Source: Cinnamomum chago
Taxonomy: Eukaryota > Streptophyta > Magnoliopsida > Laurales > Lauraceae
Assembly: GCA_038049695.1 (NCBI GenBank)
Contig: CP142456.1
Location: 43,814,001 to 43,878,000, forward strand
Reading direction: 5' to 3'
Length of the DNA: 64,000 nucleotides
Position numbers and translations under genes: made by a program. This document shows positions 1 to 9,362 of this stretch, one piece after another (position 1 is the first letter of the stretch; every line of letters starts with the position of its first letter). The notes beneath the pieces are model-generated. The model worked only from the letters and a program-made list of their open reading frames with translations, did not search any database and had not been told where the DNA came from.

Positions 1-524
1 CCGGTAGGCTTTGATTTTGTTCCCGAGCATCGAAAGTGGGTCAAACGTTGTCAGAATGACCTGAAATTTGATGCGCAGCCCTTTTGAGGTATGTAGGAGC
101 CGCCCATGTGCTTTGTTTGATGAGTGATGACCTCGGTAGTTCTCGCTACCTAAGGGCTTGATTTTGCTGCTCGAGAGTTGATGGAGGGTCAAACGGTGTC
201 GGTTTGACTTGAAACTTGACATGTAGCCTTTCAGATGTATTTTGAGACCATCCGTAGGCTTTGATCGAAGATTTGGGGTCTTCGACACTGTCGCCGCTGG
301 TAGCTGCTGCTTAGCTGTTGGAGAAGTGAAGCTAGGCCAAATGATGTCGGAATGGCCTGAAACTTCATGTATACCTCTCTTTCGGCTGTTTTGAATGACC
401 TTGCAGTTTTTGTTTGATTCTGACAAGATCTGATGCTTGAAGTGGCGCCTGCCTATTTTTGGTAGGATGCGGCTCCATATAGCTTTTGATGTGAAGAGGC
501 AAAGTGACATTTTTGGTGTCAACA
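1..524 (-). repeat. Tat element 3' LTR, U3 end (partial)
   Basis: This stretch is near-identical to 21576-22099. On the minus strand the LTR begins TGTTGACACC at 524 and runs leftward past the window edge. It contains three diverged copies of the module with a 'gtcaaacg.tgtcgg' core that builds up the U3 of this LTR. Short open frames here are LTR noise. Confidence 0.95.
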
Positions 525-536
525 AATGCCCCCTCG
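525..536 (-). promoter_or_regulatory. Polypurine tract of the Tat element
   Basis: On the minus strand the bases just before the 3' LTR read TCGAGGGGGCATT. A purine run in this position primes plus-strand DNA synthesis in LTR elements. Its position directly against the LTR edge supports both the orientation and the LTR boundary. Confidence 0.8.
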
Positions 537-740
537 AGGTACAGCGACGATGGCTTTTGCAGTCGATGTGCCTCGAAGAGAATCTTGAAGAAGAGCTTCT
601 GACTTGACCAAGAGTCTTTGAGCATTTTTCTTTTTTTCTTTGATGGAGGAGCCTTTTGCGCTTCCAGGGGATTTTATGGTAGTGAGAGGGATCACGTACC
701 ATCTCAAGGCAAGATTTTGAGAATGACATTTGGATTTGGA

Positions 741-937
741 TTTGGTTTTGGTTTTTTGGTTTTGATTTTGACCTTGTGACCTAACAAGCTGTATGTGGCA
801 GGTTAGGGGGTCAGGTTTTTGGTTTTGGTTTTGACCTTGTGACCTAACAGGCTGTATGTGGCAAGTTAGGGGGTCGGGTTTTGATTTTTGGTTTTGGTCT
901 TGTGACCTAACAAGCTGTATGTGGCGAGTTAGGGGAC
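741..937. repeat. Tandem repeat, about 63 bp, three copies
   Basis: The motif 'ttgtgacctaacaagctgta' followed by 'tgtggc.ggttaggggg' starts near 775, 838 and 902, with T/G-rich 'ttggttttggtttt' spacers. Unit length is 63-64 bp and copies differ by only a few bases, so the array is recent compared with neighbouring decayed repeats. Confidence 0.85.
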
Positions 938-1269
938 CATGGTTTGGTTTTTTGGTTCACTCTTTGGGACAATTTTGGGTCCATTGGAGTGGTTTGGGCT
1001 TTTGTGGAATGTCAATTTCAAGATTTTGGCTTAATTTGGTTCATGAGGTGGGATGGTTTGGATTTTTGGAAACTCATGAAGCTTGGATTTTTGTATGGTA
1101 TGGTCCAATCAACTCAAAAGAGGCATGGAACCATTTTTGTATGCTCTTGGTAAGAGAAATTTTGACTAAAAGCCACTTTTAGTGCCTAGGTGGTCAAACC
1201 TGGCTCATATGGGTTAACCCATGGGACCTTAAGCTTTGAAAGATGGCTTAGATCTCATATGGTGTCATT

Positions 1270-1490
1270 TTTGTAGAGAATATCTAAAAATATCTCCTTT
1301 GGGTGGAGAATATCTAAAAATATCCTTACTTTGAGAGATTTTCTCAAGTTTCCTTGATTTTGGGAGAGATTCTCTCAAAATATCTTTCTTTGGGAGAGAA
1401 TATCTATCATTCCCTTTCTTTTTGGAGAGAATTTCTCAAGGAATCTTTGTTTTGGGAGAGAATATCCCAAGTTTCCTTTTCTTTTGGGAA
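1270..1490. repeat. Degenerate 'tttgggagagaatatctcaa' repeats upstream of the antisense promoter
   Basis: At least six variants of 'gagagaatatctcaa' or 'gagagattctctcaa' occur at about 30-50-bp spacing. Several copies are self-complementary (gagaa..ttctc). They lie directly upstream of the TATA box at 1557 and could be promoter-proximal elements; that role is inference from position only. Confidence 0.6.
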
Positions 1491-1556
1491 GGTTGCCAAT
1501 TTTTAGCACTTACCTCCTTACTTTTCTCCTCTTTTCTCTTTTGGTTTGCTCTCTTC

Positions 1557-1563
1557 TATAAAA
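1557..1563 (+). promoter_or_regulatory. TATA box of the antisense gene
   Basis: TATAAAA lies in 'cttctataaaagcaaggg', 117 bp upstream of the ATG at 1680. The intervening stretch is pyrimidine- and CTTC-rich, like many plant 5' leaders, and has no upstream ATG that I can see. The next in-frame features are an ATG and a plausible splice donor, which fits a real plus-strand transcription unit opposite to the element's own genes. Confidence 0.65.
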
Positions 1564-1679
1564 GCAAGGGAGGTGGGATCTCTTGCTCCTATTGCTTTCT
1601 TTTTGCAAAAGTCTTCAAGAGAGCTCCAAGACCTTCTTTTCTTCAAAGATCTTCAAACTTTTCTTCTTCTTCCTCCTCC

Positions 1680-3259
1680 ATGGCTTCAAGTGAGTTTTTC
1701 TTTCTCAACAAGAAATTGCATGTAAAAGTAGAAAAAAGTTTCTTTTCTCTTTTTTTTTTTTTTTCTTTTTTTTTTCTTTTTTTTTTCACGTGTTTCCCCC
1801 TTTTTTTTCACACGTTTTTTTTTCTTCTCTTTTTTTTTTCTTTTTTTTGTCTTTTTTTTTTGCTGTTGTACGGCCTGGACCGTATAGCCACGTGGTTTGT
1901 GGGCCACGGCCTGTGGGCCAGCCCAGATTTTTTCTTTCTTTTGCAGAAGATGAAAACTTGGTGATGCCCGAGGTTCTTGTCGGTGAAGGGGTGATGGATC
2001 CAGTTGCGGCATCTGAAGAAGAGTTGAGGGACTCTAGGGAGGACCCAGAATCTCCACCTGGTATGAGGATGATCTTTTTTTTTTTTTTTTTTTTTCGAAT
2101 TTACTGACACATATTTTTGTTTTCTTGTCAGCTGACTTGCCAGAGGGTTCCGACTTCGAGCCATCTATGGATATGGCTTTTGACGATGCCTCAGATGAGC
2201 AAATGGAGACAGAAAGTACTCCACCCATCATGGAAGAAGGTATTTCATAGTGATAATCTTGACATTGATTTTTTTTTTGACAAGATCATATTCATACCTT
2301 TTCTTGTGTTTTTGCCAGCAGGTTGTGAAGCAACAGGAGAAGTTCCTTCGTCTTCCTCAGGGCCAGAGCAGGAGATGCCAGCAGCCGATCCAGAAGTAGG
2401 GGCTTCTTCTACCAGTCCCGTCACGGCAGAGGCGGGACTTTGTGGTGATATTGCTTCTTCAGTGGCTTCGATTGGAAAGAGCCTTTTGATTTCTTCTCCA
2501 CCACGGCCTGACATGGGCAGTCAGCCAACAGAGCGTGATGAATCTCCATCCGAACCATCCCTTCAATATGCAAAGAATGTGTTGAAGAGTGTGCTGAGCT
2601 CATGGGTTGAAACTCTCTCTTCTGGCCATTTGGAAGCTGGTTTTGGCATGGTCAAGCATGTACAGGATATCCTTGCTGACAGTGCAGAGGTCGGTCTGGA
2701 CATTGCAAGTGCCAAGGCCTTTGTTGATGAAGTCATTGCTTTAGGCGACAAATGGACTGAGACCAAGAATTTCCCAAGCGGTGACTTCTTCAATGAGATG
2801 TTTTTGCAGCCATCCGGTAAGATCAAATCTGAAATGGATGAGATCTCACGGGTTCGGAAGCAATTCGTTCGGGAGAGGAACGTTACCGAGTTGGCTATCA
2901 TCGAGCTAACACAGGACCTGCGCCGTCTTGATAGGGAGGTCACAGAAGCTAGGCAGCGCCTTGAGCAATTGCAAGAACAAAGTGCTGCCAAATGGACTGC
3001 CATTGTAGAAGCCCGTGCTAAAGAGGGAACTCTGATTCGCCAAGTTGAAGAAGCCGGTAGCAGCCTCCAGAGAAAGACTCAGGAGTATGAGCAGTGGCAA
3101 ATTCTCTGGGAAGAGCTTCCTCGTGCCGAAGATGGGTCGCGGCGTTCTGCCGTATTTTATGGCAAGATCTTGAAGAAGCGCGGCCTGGAAGCTTTAGAGG
3201 CTAAGGCCAAGAGTCTGCTTGAGGAGCTGGATCTTTGGTTGAAGACCATGTTAGACTAA
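1680..3259 (+). CDS. Antisense coiled-coil gene inside the Tat element, candidate four-exon structure
   Basis: This gene runs opposite to gag-pol. An ATG at 1680 follows a TATA box and leader. Three candidate introns lie in very T-rich DNA: 1690-1946 (GTGAGT..TTTTGCAG), 2061-2131 (GTATGA..TTGTCAG) and 2240-2321 (GTATTT..CCAGCAG). All three fall in the same codon phase, and the last exon is open to a TAA at 3257-3259, giving about 389 codons. The first exons encode an acidic segment rich in D, E and P. The last exon has a Ser/Pro-rich linker and then a long heptad-like coiled coil (about 2830-3110) rich in E, Q, R and L, with an alpha-helical C-terminus. There is no catalytic motif, zinc finger or membrane segment. 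Antisense ORFs in the 3' region are known in some Tat relatives such as maize-type Grande; the function is unknown. Without splicing, the open frame from 2117 is the only large one. Confidence 0.65.
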
Positions 3260-3464
3260 GCTCTTGATTTATAACAAACTCTTTTCTTCTTTTCTCTCTT
3301 CCTTTTTTTTTTGGTACCTCTATATAAAACATTTTTTTGGTACTCTGTGTACCTTTTACTTAAATTCCTTTTGATGAAAATAAGCAAAGGTTGGATGAGA
3401 ATGTTTGTTTGAAAATTTTGATCAAAAGGTTATCATTTTGTGAAAATCTTTTGTCAAAAGGGTT

Positions 3465-4255
3465 GTTTTGGCATGAAAGCCAGATTTTGTGGCAAAAGCC
3501 AGGGTTTTTTTTGTGTGGTTTGAAATCCGAATTTCGAGATGGCATGAAAGCCAAAATTTGGGTTTATGGCATGAGAGCCAAAATTTTGGATGGCTTGGAA
3601 GCCGAAATTTTGAGGTGGCATGAAAGCCGATTTTGGGTTTATGGCATGAGAGCCAAAATTTTGGATGGCGTGGAAGCCGAAATTTTGAGGTGGCATGAAA
3701 GCCGATTTTGGTGGCGTGAAAGCCAAATTTTGGGATGGCATGAGAGCCAAAAATTTGAGATGGCATGAAAGCCGAATTTTGAGGTGGCATGAAAGCCGAA
3801 TTTTTTTTTTTTTGGGTTTATGGCATGAGAGCCAAAATTTTGGATGGCGTGGAAGCCGAAATTTTGAGGTGGCATGAAAGCCGATTTTGGTGGCGTGAAA
3901 GCCAAATTTTGGGATGGCATGGGAGCCAAAGATTTTTTGTGGCATGAGACCCAAGATTTGGTTTGTGGCATGAGAGCGGTTTGTTTTTTGTGTAAGAACC
4001 AGATTTTGTTTTTGGCATAAAAGCCGAAATTTCTTTTTTTTTTGGCATGAAAGCCAGATTTTTTGTTTTTGGCATGAAAGCTAAATATTTTTTTTTGAAA
4101 ACCGAGTTTTGTTTTGTTGGCATGGAAGCCGAATTTTGATTTCTGGCATAAAAGCCGAGTTTTTGGCGTGAAAGTCAGGTTTTTGGTTTTTTGGCGTAAA
4201 AGCCGGATTTTTGGCATGGAAGCCGGGTTTTTTGGCGTGAAAGCCAGGTTTTTGG
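3465..4255. repeat. Degenerate tandem array of 'ggcatgaaagccgaatttt' units with higher-order copies
   Basis: Some 25-30 copies of a roughly 20-30-bp unit with core 'tggcatgaaagcc' or 'tggcgtgaaagcc' are separated by T-runs. A longer block of about 105 bp starting 'tttatggcatgagagcc' at 3638 recurs almost unchanged at 3817, and its first part also at 3563, so the array has grown by recent segmental duplication. The apparent proteins in this stretch on both strands are translations of the repeat and not genes. Confidence 0.9.
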
Positions 4256-4264
4256 TTTTAAAAA

Positions 4265-4660
4265 ATGCAAGTATCGACTAAAAGTCGCCTCCCTGCTGAA
4301 TGGTATTGCAAGTATCGATGGAATGTCGCTTCCTTGCTCATTCGGTTGCGAGTATCGATGGAATGTCGCTTCCTCGCGGAGTTTGGTGCAAGTATCGATG
4401 GGATGTCGCTTCCTTGCTTTTGTCTTAAAAAAATTTTGTTTTGTGGGTATCGATGGAATGTCGCTTCCCCACGATTTTTGAATTTTGAGGTTTTTTCGAA
4501 CCTTTGTTTTGTTTATGTTTGTTTTGAAATTTGGGTTGTGGATATCAACTGGAACGTTGCGTCCCCACGATTTTTGAAATTTTGGGGTTTTGGAAGTATC
4601 GAATGGGGTTCGCATCCTTCCGATTTTGGGTTTTGCAAGTATCGACTGAACGTCGCTTCC
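4265..4660. repeat. Interspersed 'gcaagtatcgatggaatgtcgc' array
   Basis: About eight copies of a unit with core 'tatcgatggaatgtcgcttcc' and flanking 'ttgc' or 'ccac' start near 4268, 4308, 4350, 4390, 4444, 4541, 4595 and 4627. Spacing is 40-100 bp. Each unit contains the palindrome ATCGAT or its relic. The array lies between the integrase end and the 'ggcatgaaagcc' array. Confidence 0.85.
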
Positions 4661-5048
4661 CTGCGGTTTTTGAAAAACCATTTTTTGTTTAAAGACACGA
4701 GGGTCGTAAATTTTGACTCAAAACCATTTTGGTGGTAAAAGTCGGGGTGGACTACGGCTGAAATCCCTAGGTCCTGATTTTGTTTTAAACCATGAATTTT
4801 GGGTTCAAGGATCGAAAATTTTGGTCAAGTTTGGGAAGAGGCTCCTAAACTTGGATTTTGGGATTTGCTTTTTTTTTTTTTTTTAACAATGAAACGATGA
4901 AAGAAACATTGTTTTGAGGGTTTTTTTTTTTAGAAATTTCAACAAGAGGATGAAAATTCCAAAAGGAGTGGGTTTGACGAGCAGATACCTAGGAATAGGC
5001 TTTGGCTGTGCAAGCGTCGCTCTGACCCGATGGAAGAAGCCTTCAAGG

Positions 5049-8000
5049 TTAGTACCGCTTCAAGAACTTTCCATTGATGGGCAGCATACATCTGTCACCC
5101 TCCATGTTTAGAAGAGCGTATGCGCCGTTGGAGAAGACTTTGTCGATGACGAAAGGTCCCTCCCATTTTGGTTCAAATTTGCCTTTGGATTTGTTGGCAA
5201 AAACCATTGGTCTTTTTACTGTAAGAACCAAGTCTCCCTTTTTGTAGGCGCGTTGCCTGACCTTCTTGTCAAAAGATCCTGCCATGCGTGCTTGGTAGAG
5301 TTCAATGCTTTGTAGAGCTTCGAGCCGTCTCTCATCGAGGTTATCCAGCTCTTGGAGTCTCAATTTGACATTACTTTCTTGCGTCATGTCATTTTGCAGA
5401 GATACCCTTAAGGAAGGAATTTGAACTTCCAAAGGGACAACAGCTTCGCATCCATAGACCAAGGAGAATGGTGTGCTATGGGTTGGTCCTCGAACGGTGG
5501 TTCGATAGGCCCACAAAGCTTCAGGCAGTTTGTCGCTCCAATCTCTTTTGTGACTAGAGACCATTTTCTTAAGGATTTTGCAGAGCGTTTTGTTGAAAGC
5601 CTCTACTAGTCCATTCGCTGCCGGATTGTACGGAGTTGAAGGACAACTTTGGATTTTGTATTTGTCGCAGAACCTGTAGAATCGGTGATCGCGGAACTGT
5701 GGTCCATTATCATGGACGAATCTTTTAGGTATGCCGAAGCGACAAATGATGTAGGTGCGCAAGAACTGAAGGACTGATGAGGTCTTCATTTCACTAAGCG
5801 CGAATGCTTCTGACCACTTGGAGAAATAATCCGTAGCGGCGAAGATGAAGCGACGACCTTTGCTTGATGGAGGGGAGATAGGACCTATGATGTCCATACC
5901 CCAGGCTTCAAAAGGCCATGAGATTGCTGTAGGATGTAGCCATTCCGGAGGCATGTGGACATAATCTCCATGAACTTGGCATTGTTGGCAGCGCTTAGCA
6001 AATTGCATTGCATCAGCCACCATGGTAGGCCAATAATAACCTAACCTTTTTATCTGATCGTAGAGCTTAGGCCCAGCCTGATGGGCTCCACAAAGACCAG
6101 CATGTACTTCTTTGAGTGTTTCCTCAGCCTCTTGTTGTGACAAGCAGCGTAGAAGTACTCCATTGTAGGATTTCCTATAAAGCATTTTTGAAGGAATATC
6201 CAAATGAAAGTTTGGGGTTCGTCTTTGGATGCTTACCTGTTCTTTTGGATCTTCAGGTAGGATTCCGAACATTATGTAATCAATGAACGGATCCCTCCAG
6301 TCGCCGATCATAGGTTTAAGGACGGGGATCCGACTTCCAACCACTTGGTGGCATTCAGCAACTGCTTGATGTGTGCTGAGAGGAGGGAGAATCCTTTTTT
6401 GACACACTGTAACTTGCATGTTTTCCCCTTCTTGGATTGCCATAGACGCAGCAAGTCCAGCCAGGGCATCTACACGAATGTTTTCACCTCTGAGGATGTG
6501 GGTGATGTGACAGATGTCGAACTTTTGTCGAAGCGATTGTGCCTTGTTGTAGTAAGGCAACAGACCTGGCTTCCTGACTTCAAATTTCTGATTCATCTGG
6601 TTGACGATCAGTTGAGAGTCTCCAAAAGCTTCTAGCGTAGTGATGCCGGATTCGAGGGCGAGTTCCAATCCTATGATCAGGGCTTGGTACTCAGCTGCAT
6701 TGTTTGAACATGGTTCCAGTAGCGAGAATGCATGCGGAATCATGTATTTATCGGGATTAACAAAGAGAATGCCAATTCCCGATATTTGATTTCCCTTTTC
6801 ATTTGTCCTGGTTGCGCCATCGAAGTACATGTGCCAGGAAGCATTTGATAAGGAAGTCTTCACACTGTAGACCGGTTCGTCTGAGAGGTCATCCCTGAGT
6901 GGAGAATCTTTAGGCAATGGATGCTCCGCGAGGAAGTCTGCTAGAGCTTGGCCTTTGATTGCTTTTTGTGGTACATACCTAATGTCAAATTGTGACAGGA
7001 GGATGGACCATTTTACTAGTCGGGCATTGAGAGAACCTGCTTTTGTGACAAGGACCTTTAGGAGGTTGATCCTCGAAATCAGGTACACTGTGTTGGCTAG
7101 CAGGTAGTGACGCAGTTTTTGTATGACGAACATCACTGCCAAGCATTCTTTTTCGACTGGGGAGTAGCGATGCTCTGCACCTACCAACATGCGGCTAAGG
7201 TAATATAGAGCAACTTCTTTTCCCTCGTCATTCTTTTGTGCGAGTAGAGCGCCTAAAGAACAGTCAAGGGCTCTTGTGTACAAGATGAATGGTTTTCCAG
7301 TTGTGGGGGCAGCCAACACTGGAGGTTTAGTCAGGTATGACTTGATGTCCTGGAACGCGGCTTCACATTCAGCATCCCAGACAAAATCGACACCTTTCTT
7401 CATTAACCGAGAGAATGGACGGCACTTCCCTGATAGGTTGGAGATGAACCGTCGAATGTATGCCAATCTTCCTTGGAGCCCTTTAAATTGTCTTAGTGTT
7501 CTTGGAGATGGCATTTCTAGGATAGCCTTGACTTTGGTGGGGTCAAGCTCTATGCCAGCTTTCCGTACTATGAATCCGAGAAACTTACCCGATGAAACAC
7601 CGAAGAAGCATTTGAGGGGATTCATTCGCAGTTTGTGTTTGCGAAGTCGGAGGAAGACTTCTCGAAGATCTTTGAGATGGTCTTCTTTTCTTTTGCTTTT
7701 GACGGCGAGATCGTCGACATAACATTCGACCGTCTTGTGCTGCATATCTTGGAATATCTTCATCATGGCCCTCTGATATGTAGCGCCTGCATTCTTCAGA
7801 CCGAATGGCATGACAGTGTAGCAATACACGCCAAACGGGGTCCGAAATGCTGTGTGTTTTTCATCTTCAGGATGCATCTTTATCTGATTGTAGCCAGAGA
7901 AGCCATCCATGAATGTCATTCGCTCGAACCCACAGGTGTTGTCGATCATCACCTCCGGTATAGGGAGCGGGAATTCATCTTTTGGGCATGCATTGTTTAG

Positions 8001-8066
8001 GTCTCTGTAATCAATGCAGACTCTGATTTGCCCATTTTTCTTTGTCAAGGGGACGATGTTGGCCAA
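5049..8066 (-). CDS. pol: Tat element pol: reverse transcriptase, RNase H, archaeal-type RNase H, integrase
   Basis: One open frame of 1005 codons on the minus strand. Residues 1-125 hold the reverse transcriptase palm, with 'VCIDYRDLNNACPKD', 'TPFGVYCYTVMPFGLKNAGA' and the catalytic YVDD at 116-119. The RT connection and first RNase H region follow to about 385. Residues 411-542 form a second RNase H with D416, E459, D483 and D533 in place, the archaeal-type domain that marks Tat/Ogre elements. An HHCC zinc finger (about 655-705) precedes the integrase core with 'WGMDIIGPISPP', 'FVHDNGPQFRDH' and 'NPAANGLVEAFNKT'. The C-terminal part ends near the frame end. These enzymes copy the element RNA to DNA and insert it. 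It is one of the best preserved parts of this fossil. Confidence 0.95.
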   Translation of the reverse strand: MANIVPLTKKNGQIRVCIDYRDLNNACPKDEFPLPIPEVMIDNTCGFERMTFMDGFSGYNQIKMHPEDEKHTAFRTPFGVYCYTVMPFGLKNAGATYQRAMMKIFQDMQHKTVECYVDDLAVKSKRKEDHLKDLREVFLRLRKHKLRMNPLKCFFGVSSGKFLGFIVRKAGIELDPTKVKAILEMPSPRTLRQFKGLQGRLAYIRRFISNLSGKCRPFSRLMKKGVDFVWDAECEAAFQDIKSYLTKPPVLAAPTTGKPFILYTRALDCSLGALLAQKNDEGKEVALYYLSRMLVGAEHRYSPVEKECLAVMFVIQKLRHYLLANTVYLISRINLLKVLVTKAGSLNARLVKWSILLSQFDIRYVPQKAIKGQALADFLAEHPLPKDSPLRDDLSDEPVYSVKTSLSNASWHMYFDGATRTNEKGNQISGIGILFVNPDKYMIPHAFSLLEPCSNNAAEYQALIIGLELALESGITTLEAFGDSQLIVNQMNQKFEVRKPGLLPYYNKAQSLRQKFDICHITHILRGENIRVDALAGLAASMAIQEGENMQVTVCQKRILPPLSTHQAVAECHQVVGSRIPVLKPMIGDWRDPFIDYIMFGILPEDPKEQVSIQRRTPNFHLDIPSKMLYRKSYNGVLLRCLSQQEAEETLKEVHAGLCGAHQAGPKLYDQIKRLGYYWPTMVADAMQFAKRCQQCQVHGDYVHMPPEWLHPTAISWPFEAWGMDIIGPISPPSSKGRRFIFAATDYFSKWSEAFALSEMKTSSVLQFLRTYIICRFGIPKRFVHDNGPQFRDHRFYRFCDKYKIQSCPSTPYNPAANGLVEAFNKTLCKILKKMVSSHKRDWSDKLPEALWAYRTTVRGPTHSTPFSLVYGCEAVVPLEVQIPSLRVSLQNDMTQESNVKLRLQELDNLDERRLEALQSIELYQARMAGSFDKKVRQRAYKKGDLVLTVKRPMVFANKSKGKFEPKWEGPFVIDKVFSNGAYALLNMEGDRCMLPINGKFLKRY

Positions 8067-8123
8067 CCATTCAGGATGCTGTTCCTCACGGATGAAGCCA
8101 GCGCTTTTGAGTTTTTGAGCTTC

Positions 8124-9353
8124 TTATTCAATTTTGTCCATCACGTCAGGACGGAACCTTCTTTGGCCTTGTTTGACAGGCTTGATATCTTTTTGAAGAT
8201 TGAGTTTGTGGACTGCTATTTTGGGGTCTAAGCCAGGCATCTCAGCGTAAGACCATGCAAAACAATCAACGAACACATGAAGAAACGCGATATACTCGGG
8301 TAACTCATCATCCTTTATATTCTTGCTTATGAATACAGGACGTTGGTTATCAGGTGCTCCCAAGTCTATCTCTTGAACATAATCTTCAGTTGGAAGGTTT
8401 GAAGGTGGTTCCCCCACAATATTTTCGGAGGCTTCCAGCCCAATAAAGCCTTCTGGAGTTCCAAAGGTATCTACAGACCACGGCTCTGCTTTTGTCCATG
8501 GGTCTTCTTGATTGGTACTTTTGTCAAGATTTTCTATGAGATGGTCCCAATCACCTGTTGAAACTAGGTCGAAGTAGGGCACTTCTTTTGGAGATGATGG
8601 TTCTTCTAGGCTAGAAAATCGTGTATCTGTATCATCGGTCAATTCCTCTTCATCATCCGAGAAATCATACCAATTGGGTGAGCTTCCTAAATCTTCGACG
8701 GGTGACTCTTCAAAGAGATATCCGGGGAGATCGATGTCTTCATTAATATGAGATGTTGAGGCTTGGTTGGCAAGACGACTTTGCAGCCTTTGTGTCAACT
8801 GTCTCAAGGGAGCGTCAGGATCATACCCCAGCCCATGTGAAGACTTTTCTATGTGGCGGTGGGGTTTCCAACCTTCCAGTTGACTTTTGGTCAGGGTTGG
8901 TTCCAATGGCGTGATAATACCACGGCCACCTCCCAAACCGATTGGGTTCTGAGCGTCGTAGCCCATTTTCTTCATGATAGCTTGTGCCATTGGACTATAC
9001 AGGGATAGTTGAGGCATACCTTCATTTTGGAAAGGTTCAAGCGAAGAATTTGATGAAGAAACTCCCGATTTATGGAAGAAGATTGACTTTTCTTCTGCTG
9101 ATGTTGCTGGAACAACGAAGGAAGCAGATGCCGGATCTTCTATGTCAACGATTGTCTCCATCGGAGTGAGAGCGGGCTGGACTTGTTGATCATCAGCTTG
9201 GCTTGACGATGTGTCGTCTTCTGGCTCTGAGTCCGAATCCGTGTCTTGCAAGATAGACACGAAGGAGACAACAAACTTGGCCCCAGCCTTTTGTTTTGTC
9301 TTCTTTGCTTTGGTGGTGATCACCAGAGGCTTTGAAGACTTGAGGGAGACCAT
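8124..9353 (-). CDS. Tat element segment with G-patch-like motif and start of reverse transcriptase
   Basis: A 409-codon open stretch between protease and the main pol frame. Residues 122-177 look like a G-patch: 'AQAIMKKMGYD', then 'GLGGGRG' and a closing 'GLGY'. G-patches bind nucleic acid and occur after the protease in some retroviruses. An acidic spacer follows, and the last 90 residues, from 'RPVFISKNIKDDELPEYIAF', are the leading edge of the reverse transcriptase region ('FAWSYAEMPGLD'). Ogre elements are known to remove an intron between protease and RT; I did not try to assign one here. Confidence 0.8.
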   Translation of the reverse strand: MVSLKSSKPLVITTKAKKTKQKAGAKFVVSFVSILQDTDSDSEPEDDTSSSQADDQQVQPALTPMETIVDIEDPASASFVVPATSAEEKSIFFHKSGVSSSNSSLEPFQNEGMPQLSLYSPMAQAIMKKMGYDAQNPIGLGGGRGIITPLEPTLTKSQLEGWKPHRHIEKSSHGLGYDPDAPLRQLTQRLQSRLANQASTSHINEDIDLPGYLFEESPVEDLGSSPNWYDFSDDEEELTDDTDTRFSSLEEPSSPKEVPYFDLVSTGDWDHLIENLDKSTNQEDPWTKAEPWSVDTFGTPEGFIGLEASENIVGEPPSNLPTEDYVQEIDLGAPDNQRPVFISKNIKDDELPEYIAFLHVFVDCFAWSYAEMPGLDPKIAVHKLNLQKDIKPVKQGQRRFRPDVMDKIE

Positions 9354-9362
9354 GAAGGGAGA

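Larger units (their letters stand above)
525..5048 (-). other. Tat element 3' region between integrase and 3' LTR
   Basis: This 4.5-kb stretch follows the integrase on the minus strand and carries no further element protein on that strand. From left to right it holds a 63-bp array (741-937), A/T-rich 'gagagaatatct' repeats (1270-1490), the plus-strand antisense gene (promoter at 1557, coding 1680-3259), a degenerate 'ggcatgaaagcc' array (3465-4255) and a 'tatcgatggaatgtcgcttcc'-type array (4265-4660). The rest (537-740, 938-1270, 4660-5048) is T-rich DNA in which I see nothing specific. Long, fast-changing 3' regions with tandem repeats are known for Tat/Ogre elements. Confidence 0.8.

Noticed and set aside
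1422-2164. Phe-rich and Lys-rich open frames on both strands
   Set aside because: They result from T-runs in introns of the antisense gene candidate; composition only.
3391-4217. Several overlapping proteins of 100-190 residues with periodic KIGFHA or GMRAKIL motifs on both strands
   Set aside because: They are translations of the degenerate ggcatgaaagcc array in all frames; no start context, codon bias or family match.
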